Assembly (NCBI RefSeq): GCF_014651075.1
Contig: NZ_BMWE01000007.1
Location: forward strand, 62,001 to 126,000
Origin: Streptomyces djakartensis
GTDB taxonomy: Bacteria; Actinomycetota; Actinomycetes; Streptomycetales; Streptomycetaceae
Length of the DNA stretch: 64,000 nucleotides
Direction of reading: 5' to 3'
Shown here: positions 24,447 through 32,866 of the stretch, one piece after another
Numbering within the stretch: position 1 is the stretch's first letter
Layout: each line of letters opens with the position of its first letter
The notes under the pieces: generated by a model
Seen by the model: the letters and a program-made list of their open reading frames with translations, nothing else
What the model was told of the DNA's origin: nothing
The model's database searches: none
Made by a program: the position numbers and the translations under genes

Positions 24447-24589
24447 CGACGAGCCGCGCCTCCGCCCGCCACCGGAATACGGCCATGGCTGCCGGGTGCT
24501 CCCGCCACCGACAGCTGGTGTGCGGCAGTTGACGTGTCGTAGTACTCCTGGGAAGACAGAGACACCTTCCTTCTTGTTTGGAGTCGCCG

Positions 24590-24940
24590 ATGGCCGTTCG
24601 CCGTGTCGTGCCCAACATCCAGTCGAAGGCCGCCCCGCAGGAGAGCCGGGAGTTCTATGGCCTGCTGGGCTTCGAGGAGGTCATGAACCACGGCTGGATC
24701 ATGACGCTCGCGTCCCCGTCCAGCCCGGCGGCGCAGATCAGTGTCATGACCAGCGACAAGACTGCGTCGGTCGCCCCTGACATGAGTGTCGAGGTGGACG
24801 ACGTGGATGCGGCTTATGCGGTCATGCGGGCGAGCGGCGCGGAGATCGTTCACCCCCTGCAGGACGAGGAGTGGGGCGTGCGGCGGTTCTTCGTTCGTGA
24901 CCCCAGCGGAAGGGTGGTCAACGTGCTGGGTCACCGCTGA
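24590..24940 (+). CDS. VOC-superfamily protein 3
   Basis: 116 residues, one glyoxalase-like double module: VVPNIQSKAAPQESREFYGLLGF, then PDMSVEVDDVDAAYAVMRASGAEIV and FFVRDPSGRVVNVLGHR. It is more distant from the other two VOC proteins. The ATG follows GGAG at six bases; a TTG four codons upstream is less likely. Likely a lyase or binding protein for an unknown small molecule. Confidence 0.83.
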   Translation: MAVRRVVPNIQSKAAPQESREFYGLLGFEEVMNHGWIMTLASPSSPAAQISVMTSDKTASVAPDMSVEVDDVDAAYAVMRASGAEIVHPLQDEEWGVRRFFVRDPSGRVVNVLGHR

Positions 24941-24978
24941 CGCCCCCCCCGGGCGGACGACGCGACTTTGCGGACCCC

Positions 24979-27033
24979 CTAGGAGTTCGTCACGTCCGTG
25001 ACCTTCCAGCGCTGGTTCGCCCCGGAGTTCGGCTGCCACACGCCCACACTCGCGCCCTCGTTCGTGGACTGGCCCGAGACGTCCGGGAGCTGCCCGGTCG
25101 CTGCGTTGACGAGGGTCCAGGTGCCGTCGCCGGTCGTGGACGTGATCCACTCGGCGGCGGCGTCGCGGCGGCCCTCGTCCGGCTCGGCGACCAGCGCGCC
25201 GTCCCGGATCGCCAGGCGCTTGTCGGTGGCGGTCTCCGTGAGGACGTACCGCTTGCGGTTGTCCTTGCCGCGGACCTGCTCGACCCGCCACTGCTGACCG
25301 GCCGGGTCGGCCGCGTTCGCGCTCCGGATGACCAGGCCCGTGCCGTTGCCGGCGATGGTGAGGTCCTTGCCGCTCTGGGCGCCGGTCAGCCGGTAGGTGT
25401 GGCCCTCGCGCAGCTCGGCCGCGTCCTTCGCGACGCCCGCGACGCCCTTGACGAGGAAGGACGTCACCGACTGGGCGGGCACGGTGAGGGTGGCCTGCTT
25501 GCCGGTGACGCGGACCGGCCGCTGCTTCTCCAGCTTGCCGTCGGGGCTGGTCACCACCGGGGTGACCGTGGCGCGGGAGGAGACCCGGCCGAACTTCGAC
25601 AGGTCGAGGGTGACCTCGCGTGCCTCGGTGGCGCTGTTGACGTGGACGACGGTCGCCGCGTCGCCCTTGCGGGAGACCGCCGCGGTGCTGGACGTGTCGT
25701 TCGTCTTGATCAGCCGGTCGCCGGGCCTGATGAAGTGGGTGAAGTTACGGGCCGTGTCGAACTTGGTGTTCGTGTAGACGGGGCAGGTCTTGAGCGTGTC
25801 CTTCGAGGTGCAGCTGAACGGGAGCTGGATCTCGCCCCAGTTGCCGCCCTTCGCGGACTCGCCGCCCGGCTTCATGTTGTCGTAGTCCTCGACCGGCTGC
25901 CAGAACACCCAGGCCTTGGGCTCCAGTTCGCGCAGGTCGTCCACGATGCGCTGGGCCAGGCCCAGTCCGGGCCGCATGTCCGTGAAGCTCTGGCCGTCGC
26001 CCCAGTCGCCCTCGACCTCGCTCATCCACAACGGCTTGTCGGCGGCCTTGGCCAGGTCGCGGACGGTGGTGCGCTGGCCGGTGCCGTAGGTGTGGACGTT
26101 CATCTGGGCGACGAGGTCGCGCACGTCCTGGGGGTAGGAGTTCCAGTTGGTGGCGAAGGTGCCCGGGTTGGTCTCGTCCATCGCGGAGATCTCCGCGTGG
26201 CTGCGGGACTTCTCCAGCACCGGGCCGAGCGCGCGGATCACCTTCTGCTGGAGCTCGGGGCCGATGTGGGCGCCCTCCTGGCGGCCGCCGACGGGCTCGC
26301 CGTCGGGGCCCAGCTTGGTGCCCCAGTAGTCGGTGTTCGGCTCGTTGAACGGGTCCAGCGTGTCGACCTTGATGCCGTGCGCCTTCTCCAGCCGCTCGGT
26401 CGCGCCCACCAGGTACTTGGCGAAGTCCTCGACCGACCCGGGCTTGAGCTGGTCCTTGCCGGCGTCGAAGTTGCCGGATACGTAGCCGCTCTCGGTCATG
26501 AACCAGGGCGGGGAGTTGCTGAAGGTCTCCCAGTGGGTGATGTCCTTCTTGATGCGGTCGACCCACCAGCGCTGCGTCTTGTCGGCGTGCTTGTTCCAGT
26601 CGCCGGGGTCGTCGGCGTCCCACCAGTCGACGTCCTCGCGGGTGGTGCCCGCCGGTGCCTTCCACCAGCCCTCGACCGCGCCGCCGGCCCGCAGGTAGTC
26701 CTTGACGTCGGGGGCGTTGCCGCCGCCGATGTTGTAGCGGGCGATGTTCAGGGCGAGGCCGTCGTCGCCGAACAGGAGCTTGTAGAGCTTCTCGCGGATC
26801 GCGGGCGGGTAGTCGCCGGTGGCGTTGGCGAACCAGACCAGGCTGGTGCCCCAGCCCTCGAACCTCTCCCCCGAGTAGGAGGGGTCGGGCCGGACGGTGA
26901 CCCCGGCGGCCGCGGCCCGGGCCGGCTCGGCGTGCGCGGCGGGCAGGGTCGTCGTGGCCAGGATGGTTCCGGTCGCCACGGCGGTGACGCCGATGGCCCC
27001 GAGGAGCCTTCTCTTACGGGTGCGGTGTGCCAT
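24979..27033 (-). CDS. Secreted GH30 endo-beta-1,6-galactanase-like glycosidase with ricin-type domain
   Basis: 684 residues. A Tat/Sec-type signal peptide (RTRKRRLLGAIGVTAVATG...AHA) is followed by a GH30 barrel. The acid/base is Glu231 in DPFNEPNTDYW and the nucleophile is probably Glu339 in WMSEVEGDW. A beta-sandwich follows (about 440-540), then a C-terminal ricin-type (CBM13-like) trefoil (about 545-680) with repeating Q-x-W motifs (GQQWRVEQ, NQRWKVTD). This domain set matches Streptomyces endo-beta-1,6-galactanases that cut arabinogalactan side chains. The specificity is by family resemblance only. A LacI regulator and operator lie immediately upstream, divergent. Confidence 0.88.
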   Translation of the reverse strand: MAHRTRKRRLLGAIGVTAVATGTILATTTLPAAHAEPARAAAAGVTVRPDPSYSGERFEGWGTSLVWFANATGDYPPAIREKLYKLLFGDDGLALNIARYNIGGGNAPDVKDYLRAGGAVEGWWKAPAGTTREDVDWWDADDPGDWNKHADKTQRWWVDRIKKDITHWETFSNSPPWFMTESGYVSGNFDAGKDQLKPGSVEDFAKYLVGATERLEKAHGIKVDTLDPFNEPNTDYWGTKLGPDGEPVGGRQEGAHIGPELQQKVIRALGPVLEKSRSHAEISAMDETNPGTFATNWNSYPQDVRDLVAQMNVHTYGTGQRTTVRDLAKAADKPLWMSEVEGDWGDGQSFTDMRPGLGLAQRIVDDLRELEPKAWVFWQPVEDYDNMKPGGESAKGGNWGEIQLPFSCTSKDTLKTCPVYTNTKFDTARNFTHFIRPGDRLIKTNDTSSTAAVSRKGDAATVVHVNSATEAREVTLDLSKFGRVSSRATVTPVVTSPDGKLEKQRPVRVTGKQATLTVPAQSVTSFLVKGVAGVAKDAAELREGHTYRLTGAQSGKDLTIAGNGTGLVIRSANAADPAGQQWRVEQVRGKDNRKRYVLTETATDKRLAIRDGALVAEPDEGRRDAAAEWITSTTGDGTWTLVNAATGQLPDVSGQSTNEGASVGVWQPNSGANQRWKVTDVTNS

Positions 27034-27146
27034 CTCGAGTACTCCAGCTCTTCTGCGTGCCGCGCGTCCCGGCGGGGCAGAGATCGGGGCCTACGTGGAG
27101 CGAACGGGGCGGTTATGACGCCTTTTACTGCGGTTTCGGCTGGGCA

Positions 27147-27162
27147 ATGTTTACGTAAACAT
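27147..27162. promoter_or_regulatory. LacI-family operator palindrome
   Basis: ATGTTTACGTAAACAT is a perfect 16-bp palindrome with a central CG, the hallmark of LacI/GalR operators. It lies 114 bases upstream of the galactanase-like start and about 85 bases before the regulator gene, so one site could control both. Confidence 0.8.
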
Positions 27163-27247
27163 CCGCTGGCGGGATGTCTACACTGTCCGAATCTCAGGGG
27201 TCAAGGAGTTCTTCCGGACCGGTTGGCGCGAGGGGCAGGCGGGCACA

Positions 27248-28324
27248 GTGGGCGGCGTGAGCGAACCGAGGGGCACGAGCGTGACGAGAAGACGTGCGGC
27301 CCGGCCCCGCCAGGGCGCCTCCATGGCCGACGTCGCCCGCCTCGCCGGTGTCTCCTCCCAGACGGTCTCCCGCGTCTCCAACGGCTTCGCCGGGGTCACC
27401 GAGGACACCCGCCGCCAGGTCCTGGATGCCATGCGCGAACTGGGCTACCGCCCCAACAGCGCGGCCCGGGCCCTCAGACGGGGCGAGTTCCGCACCCTCG
27501 GCGTGATCACCTTCTCGCTCTCCACCATGGGCAACATCCGCACCCTGGAGGCCATCGCCACCTCCGCCGCCCAGCACGGCTACGCCGTCACGCTGCTGCC
27601 CGTCGCCGTCCCCACCCAGGACGAGGTCAACGGCGCCTTCTCCCGTCTCGGCGAACTCGCCGTGGACGCCGTCATCGTCATCATGGAGATCCACCTGCTG
27701 GACGCCGCGACGGTCTCCCTCCCGCCCGGCGTGCAGGTCGTGGTGGCGGACTCGGACGCCGGCGACCGCTACACCGTCGTCGACACCGACCAGGCGGGCG
27801 GCGCGCGGGACGCCGTACGGCACCTGCTGGACCTCGGTCACGAGACGGTGTGGCACCTGGCCGGGCCGGAGGACTCCTTCGCCGCCCAGCGCCGCGCCAA
27901 CGCCTGGCGCGACACGCTGACCCGGGCGGGCCGCATCCCGCCGCCCCTGGTCCGGGGCGACTGGTCGGCCGAGTCCGGCTACCGGGCCGGTCTGCTGCTG
28001 GCCGACGAGCCGGACTGCACGGCGGTGTTCGCGGCCAACGACCAGATGGCCCTGGGCCTGCTCCGGGCGCTGCACGAACGCGGCCTGCGCGTCCCCGGCG
28101 ACATCAGCGTCGTCGGCTTCGACGACATCCCCGAGTCGGCGTCCTTCCTCCCGCCCCTGACCACCATCCACCAGGACTTCGCGGAGGTGGGGCGGCTGTG
28201 CGTGGAAGGCGTCCTGAGCAAGATGCGGCAGGACGGGGAGGACGAGGCGGAACACGGGACGACGCTGGTGCCCACGCGGGTGGTGGTGCGGGAGAGCACG
28301 GGGGTGCCGGGGCGGGAGCGGTGA
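27248..28324 (+). CDS. LacI-family transcriptional regulator
   Basis: 358 residues. The DNA-binding domain is MADVARLAGVSSQTVSRVSNGFAGVTEDTRRQVLDAMRELGYRPNSAARAL, with the hinge helix at the end. A periplasmic-binding-protein-like sugar-sensing domain follows (about 85-345; VADSDAGDRYTVVDTDQAGGARDAV, FAANDQMALGLLRALHERGLRVPGDISVVGFDDIP). It should repress the divergent glycosidase gene until a galacto-oligosaccharide binds; that link is inferred from position and the operator. Two GTG starts nine bases apart are possible. Confidence 0.92.
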   Translation: MGGVSEPRGTSVTRRRAARPRQGASMADVARLAGVSSQTVSRVSNGFAGVTEDTRRQVLDAMRELGYRPNSAARALRRGEFRTLGVITFSLSTMGNIRTLEAIATSAAQHGYAVTLLPVAVPTQDEVNGAFSRLGELAVDAVIVIMEIHLLDAATVSLPPGVQVVVADSDAGDRYTVVDTDQAGGARDAVRHLLDLGHETVWHLAGPEDSFAAQRRANAWRDTLTRAGRIPPPLVRGDWSAESGYRAGLLLADEPDCTAVFAANDQMALGLLRALHERGLRVPGDISVVGFDDIPESASFLPPLTTIHQDFAEVGRLCVEGVLSKMRQDGEDEAEHGTTLVPTRVVVRESTGVPGRER

Positions 28325-28583
28325 CCGTTTGTGCTGCTCCCGGTCATCACCGGAACCGGCCTCGGGGCGTCAGCCGGCCAGTGCGGGGACGGCGGCGTCG
28401 AGGGCGGCTGTCCCGTGTATCCCCGCTGCTGCGCGGACACCTGTAGTCCCCGGGTCGGATCCTCCCACCGCCTCGTACTGCGTTCCGAGTACGCCGGATT
28501 GTCGGCAGCCGCACGACGACAGGACACCCCCCTCGCGGCGAGCCTTGGCAGACGATCGACACCAGATGTGGAGACCTGCTGCC

Positions 28584-30797
28584 GTGGCTACTTTCCTGTA
28601 TCGAGTGGGCCGTCTGGCCTTCCGGCGACGCTGGTACGTCGCCCTGGTCTGGGCGGCCGTCCTGGCCGCCGTGGGGCTGGGCGCGCTCAGGGCGCCGGGG
28701 GCCGCCGCAGAGGAGTTCTCGATGCCCGGCATCGAGTCCCAGAAGGCGTTCGACCTGATGGAGGAGCGGTTCCCGGGGGCCACGGCCGACAGCGCCACCG
28801 CACGGGTCGTGTTCATCGCGCCGGACGGCGAGAAGGTCACCGCCGCCGGGAACAAGCGGGCCGTCGAGAAGACCGTGGCGGGACTCGGCGACGGCACGCA
28901 GGTCGCGAGCGCCGTCGACCCGTTCCGGGCGAAGACCGTCAGCAAGGACGGCTCCACCGCTTTCGCGACCGTCACCTACAAGGTCGGCGCCCACGACCTC
29001 ACCGACGCCAGCCGCACCCACCTGCAGCGGACCATCGACGAGGCCCGCGAGTCCGGCCTGACCGTCGAGGCGGGCGGCACCGCGCTGGCCGACGAGGGCG
29101 GGCCGGGCGGCACGGCCGAGGTGATCGGCGTCGCCATCGCCGCCGTCGTCCTGCTCATCACCTTCGGCTCCCTGGCCGCCGCCGGTCTGCCGCTGCTGAC
29201 CGCCGTCATCGGCATCGGCGTCAGCATGTCCACCATCCTCGCCCTGTCCTCCGCGCTCGGGCTCTCCACGACCACCGGCACCCTGGCCATGATGCTGGGC
29301 CTCGCCGTCGGCATCGACTACGCCCTGTTCGTCGTCTCCCGCTACCGGGAGGAGCGCGCCAGGGGGCGGACGCCGCAGGAGGCGACCGGGACGGCCGTCG
29401 GCACCGCCGGTTCGGCGGTCGTGTTCGCCGGGCTCACCGTCGTCATCGCGCTGGCCGGGCTCGCCGTGGTCGGCATCCCCATGCTCACCAAGATGGGGCT
29501 GGCCGCCGCGGGCGCCGTCGTCGTCGCCGTGCTGATCGCGCTGACGCTCGTCCCGGCGTTCCTCGGCTTCTGGCCGAACGCCGTGCTCACCCGGCGGGCC
29601 CGCCGCAGCGGCCGGATCGAGGCGAGCGGCGAGACCAACGGCGGCACCCGCTGGGCCCGGTTCGTACTGGCCCGCCCCCTGCCCGTCCTGCTCCTCGGCG
29701 TCCTCGGCCTCGGCGCCCTCGCCCTGCCCGCGGCCGGTCTCCAGCTGGGCATGCCCGGAGACGAGGCCAAGCCCGCCTCCAGCACCGAACGCCGGGCCTA
29801 CGACGCGCTCGCCGAGGGCTTCGGGCCGGGCTTCAACGGTCCGCTGACCGTCGTCGTGGACGCCAAGGGCGACGCCGACCCCAAGGGCGCCGCGGACACC
29901 ATCGCCCAGGAGATCGGCTCCACCGAGGGAGTCGTGTCCGTCTCCCCGGCCCGCTTCAACGACGCCGGTGACACCGCCGTCTTCTCCGTCGTGCCGTCCA
30001 CCGCGCCGACCGACGAGAAGACCAAGGACCTGGTGACGACCATCCGCGACGAGCGGTCCGGCATCGAGGCCGGCACGGGCGCGAGCTACGAGGTCACCGG
30101 CACCACCGCGATGAACATCGACATCGCCGGCAAGGTGCAGGCCGCGCTCGTCCCGTACCTGGTCGTGGTCGTCGGACTGGCGATCGTGCTGCTGCTGGTG
30201 GTGTTCCGGTCCCTGCTCGTGCCGCTCAAGGCGGCCCTCGGCTTCCTGCTGTCGGTGCTGGCCTCCCTCGGCGCGGTCGTGGTGGTCTTCCAGCAGGGCC
30301 ACGGCGCGGAACTGTTCGGTGTGGAGCAGACCGGCCCGATCATGAGCCTGATGCCGATCTTCCTGGTGGGCATCGTCTTCGGCCTCGCCATGGACTACGA
30401 GGTGTTCCTCGTCTCCCGGATGCGGGAGGCGTACGTCCACGGCGAGTCGCCTGCCCAGGCGGTCACGTCCGGCTTCCGGCACAGCGCCCGGGTCGTCGTG
30501 GCGGCGGCCCTGATCATGATCGCGGTGTTCACCGGGTTCATCGGCGAGAGCGACTCCATGATCAAGATGATCGGCTTCGGGCTCGCCTCCGCCGTCCTGT
30601 TCGACGCCTTCGTCGTCCGCATGACGATCGTGCCCGCCGTCCTCGCCCTGCTCGGCCACAAGGCCTGGTGGCTGCCGAAGTGGCTGGACCGGATGCTGCC
30701 GCGGGTCGACGTGGAGGGGGAGGCGCTCGGCCGCGGGCCGGAGACGGAGACGCCGGCCACGGACGCCACTGCCGACCTGGAACCGGCGCGCACCTGA
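28584..30797 (+). CDS. MMPL-family membrane transporter 2
   Basis: 737 residues, two sets of membrane helices with the D-Y pairs in GLAVGIDYALFVVSRYREERARG and GIVFGLAMDYEVFLVSRMREAYVHG. The N-terminus VATFLYRVGRLAFRRRWYVALVW is typical of actinomycete MMPL proteins, which supports the GTG start over an upstream ATG. It probably exports an unknown hydrophobic compound. A hairpin terminator separates it from the two-component genes that follow. Confidence 0.9.
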   Translation: MATFLYRVGRLAFRRRWYVALVWAAVLAAVGLGALRAPGAAAEEFSMPGIESQKAFDLMEERFPGATADSATARVVFIAPDGEKVTAAGNKRAVEKTVAGLGDGTQVASAVDPFRAKTVSKDGSTAFATVTYKVGAHDLTDASRTHLQRTIDEARESGLTVEAGGTALADEGGPGGTAEVIGVAIAAVVLLITFGSLAAAGLPLLTAVIGIGVSMSTILALSSALGLSTTTGTLAMMLGLAVGIDYALFVVSRYREERARGRTPQEATGTAVGTAGSAVVFAGLTVVIALAGLAVVGIPMLTKMGLAAAGAVVVAVLIALTLVPAFLGFWPNAVLTRRARRSGRIEASGETNGGTRWARFVLARPLPVLLLGVLGLGALALPAAGLQLGMPGDEAKPASSTERRAYDALAEGFGPGFNGPLTVVVDAKGDADPKGAADTIAQEIGSTEGVVSVSPARFNDAGDTAVFSVVPSTAPTDEKTKDLVTTIRDERSGIEAGTGASYEVTGTTAMNIDIAGKVQAALVPYLVVVVGLAIVLLLVVFRSLLVPLKAALGFLLSVLASLGAVVVVFQQGHGAELFGVEQTGPIMSLMPIFLVGIVFGLAMDYEVFLVSRMREAYVHGESPAQAVTSGFRHSARVVVAAALIMIAVFTGFIGESDSMIKMIGFGLASAVLFDAFVVRMTIVPAVLALLGHKAWWLPKWLDRMLPRVDVEGEALGRGPETETPATDATADLEPART

Positions 30798-30816
30798 CCC
30801 GGACCACTCCCGACCA

Positions 30817-30848
30817 GGGCCGCCCGTGGCGAAGGACACGGGCGGCCC
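30817..30848 (+). terminator. Hairpin terminator after MMPL transporter 2
   Basis: GGGCCGCCCGTG pairs perfectly with CACGGGCGGCCC across an 8-base loop, 20 bases after the transporter stop. No long T-run follows, which is usual in Streptomyces. Confidence 0.75.
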
Positions 30849-30908
30849 CTCGGGCGTCGACGTCCCGAGTCGGCCACGATGGTCCCAGCCCCACCCCCGG
30901 AGAACCCA

Positions 30909-32180
30909 TTGAGTATCAGTCTGGAGCGGCGCTACACGGATCGCCTCGAGAAGTTCTCGGCCCGCCACGCGTTCCTCGTCGACCTGGCCATGGTCCTGGC
31001 GCTGATGGGCTGCGCGACCCTCGGCGGCTCGCTGACCATGCCCGGAGCCGCCCCGCCGGACCAGGACAGGACCGCCACCGTCCTCATGGGGGTGGCCTGC
31101 CTGGCCCTGCTCAAGCACCGCCTGCACCCGCGCACCGTCGTCGTCGTGGCCGGGGGCTGCACGGTGACGGCGATCGCGCAGGGCTACCTGGTCACGCCGC
31201 TGCTGCTGGCCCCGCTCATGGCCGCCCTGTACTGGCTGTCCGCGCTCACCGACCGCAGCTCCACCCGCGCCCTCGGCCTCACCACGCTGGTGGCGGTGAC
31301 GCTCGCGGCCGTGGTCTCCGACTCCATGAACCACATCTCGCCGCTGCTCAGGACGATCGGCCCGGTCTTCTGGCTGATGCTGCCCCTCGCCGCCGGCAAG
31401 ATGACCCAACTTCGGCGCGCCTACCTCCAGTCGGTGCAGGCCCGCGCCGAGCACGCCGAGCGCACCCGGGAGGAGGAGGCCCGGCTGCGCGTCACCGAGG
31501 AGCGGATGCGCATCGCCCGGGAGCTGCACGACGTCGTCGCCCACCACATGGCCCTCGCCAACGCCCAGGCCGGCACGGCCGCGCACCTCGCCCTCACCCA
31601 CCCCGAACAGACCCGGCGGATCCTCACCGACCTGACCGGCACCACGTCCTCCGCGCTCCGTGAGCTGAAGGCGACGCTCGGCCTGCTGCGCGAGAACGAC
31701 GACGCCCCCGGCGCCGCGGGACTGGAACCGTCCCCGGGGCTGGCCCGCCTGCCCGAGCTGGTCTCGGCGTGCGAGTCGGCGGGCCTGGCGGTCACCGTCA
31801 CCACCGAAGGGGAGCCGCAGCCGCTCTCACCGGGCGTGGACCTCACGGCCTTCCGCATCGTCCAGGAGGCACTCACCAACGTCACCAGGCACGCCGCCGC
31901 CGACGCCGCCCACGTACGCCTCGAATACACCGGCTCCCGCCTGCTGATCACGGTCACCAACGACGGCCCCACCGACGACGGCCCCACCGACGACGGCCCC
32001 ACCGCCGCCGAACCCGCGCGGGGCCGCGGCTTCGGCGTCATGGGCATGCGCGAACGCGCCCTGTCCATCGGCGGCGAACTGTGCGCCGGCCCCCGCCCGC
32101 AGGGCGGCTTCGAGGTCAGTACCGCGCTGCCGCTGCAGCCCTCGCCCGCCACCCACCCCGCTGAGGGAACGACACCATGA
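30909..32180 (+). CDS. NarL-type sensor histidine kinase 2
   Basis: 423 residues. Several membrane helices (about 20-160) precede a HisKA_3 domain with RIARELHDVVAHHM, then HATPase_c with VQEALTNVTRHA, ITVTNDGP and RGFGVMGMRERAL. The TTG is favoured because GGAG lies six bases upstream; an ATG ten codons earlier lacks an RBS. A short in-frame tandem repeat of the pentapeptide TDDGP lies between the G1 box and the GFGVMGM motif. The stop overlaps the next gene's start (ATGA). Confidence 0.9.
   Translation: MSISLERRYTDRLEKFSARHAFLVDLAMVLALMGCATLGGSLTMPGAAPPDQDRTATVLMGVACLALLKHRLHPRTVVVVAGGCTVTAIAQGYLVTPLLLAPLMAALYWLSALTDRSSTRALGLTTLVAVTLAAVVSDSMNHISPLLRTIGPVFWLMLPLAAGKMTQLRRAYLQSVQARAEHAERTREEEARLRVTEERMRIARELHDVVAHHMALANAQAGTAAHLALTHPEQTRRILTDLTGTTSSALRELKATLGLLRENDDAPGAAGLEPSPGLARLPELVSACESAGLAVTVTTEGEPQPLSPGVDLTAFRIVQEALTNVTRHAAADAAHVRLEYTGSRLLITVTNDGPTDDGPTDDGPTAAEPARGRGFGVMGMRERALSIGGELCAGPRPQGGFEVSTALPLQPSPATHPAEGTTP
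31962..32003 (+). repeat. 15-bp in-frame tandem repeat in the kinase ATP-binding domain
   Basis: Unit GACGGCCCCACCGAC occurs twice in full and a third time for 12 bases. It encodes DGPTD-DGPTD-DGPT inside the ATP-lid region, so copy-number change would alter the lid length without shifting frame. Confidence 0.85.
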
Positions 32181-32854
32181 CCATCAGGGTGCTGCTCGCC
32201 GACGACCAGGCCCTGCTGCGGGCCACCTTCCGGATCCTCATCGACTCCTGCGCCGACCTGGAGGTGGTCGCCGAGGCCTCCGACGGGGCGGAGGCGGTGG
32301 AGCTGACCCGCGTCCACCGCCCCGACATCGTCCTCATGGACATCCGCATGCCCGGCACCGACGGCCTCACCGCCACCGCCACCCTCTGCGCCGACCCGGA
32401 GCTGTCCGCCACCCGGGTCCTCATCCTGACCACCTTCGAGACCGAGGACTACGTCGCCCAGGCACTGCGCGCCGGTGCCAGCGGCTTCCTCGGCAAGGAC
32501 GTCACCGCCGACACGCTGCTGGCGGGCCTGCGCACGGTGGCCTCCGGCGAGGCCCTCCTCTCACCCGTCGCCACCCGCTCCCTCATCACCCGCTTCCTCC
32601 TGTCCCCCGCCCCCGACACCCACCTGGCACCACCGGAACGCCTGGCCGACCTCACGGTCCGCGAACGCGAGGTGATGGCCCTGGCCGCGGAAGGCAGGTC
32701 CAACACCGAGATCGCCGAGGACCTGACCCTCAGCCCGCTGACCGTCCGCACCCACATCCACCGGGCCATGACCAAGCTGAACGCCCGCGACCGCGCCCAA
32801 CTGGTCGTCATCGCCTACCAGACGGGCCTGGTACGGGCCACGCCCCCGGCGTGA
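32177..32854 (+). CDS. NarL-family response regulator 2
   Basis: 225 residues. The receiver has LLADDQ, phospho-acceptor D55 in IVLMDIRMPG, the Thr pair in LILTTFE and K in FLGKD. The LuxR-type HTH is LTVREREVMALAAEGRSNTEIAEDLTLSPLTVRTHI. It is cognate to the overlapping kinase. It converges with a serine hydrolase gene, 12 bases from stop to stop. Confidence 0.93.
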   Translation: MTIRVLLADDQALLRATFRILIDSCADLEVVAEASDGAEAVELTRVHRPDIVLMDIRMPGTDGLTATATLCADPELSATRVLILTTFETEDYVAQALRAGASGFLGKDVTADTLLAGLRTVASGEALLSPVATRSLITRFLLSPAPDTHLAPPERLADLTVREREVMALAAEGRSNTEIAEDLTLSPLTVRTHIHRAMTKLNARDRAQLVVIAYQTGLVRATPPA

Positions 32855-32866
32855 CGCGGTGGGGCG

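Noticed and set aside
25399..28446. A 1,015-codon open frame on the + strand
   Set aside because: It runs antisense through the GH30 gene and is composed of low-complexity Arg/Gly/Ala/Asp. Such long open frames arise in high-GC DNA opposite real genes; the LacI gene also lies in a different frame.
28347..31601. A 1,084-codon open frame on the - strand
   Set aside because: It is antisense to the MMPL transporter and histidine kinase, both of which have clear motifs, and its translation is a repetitive His/Asp/Gly/Gln mix with no domain.
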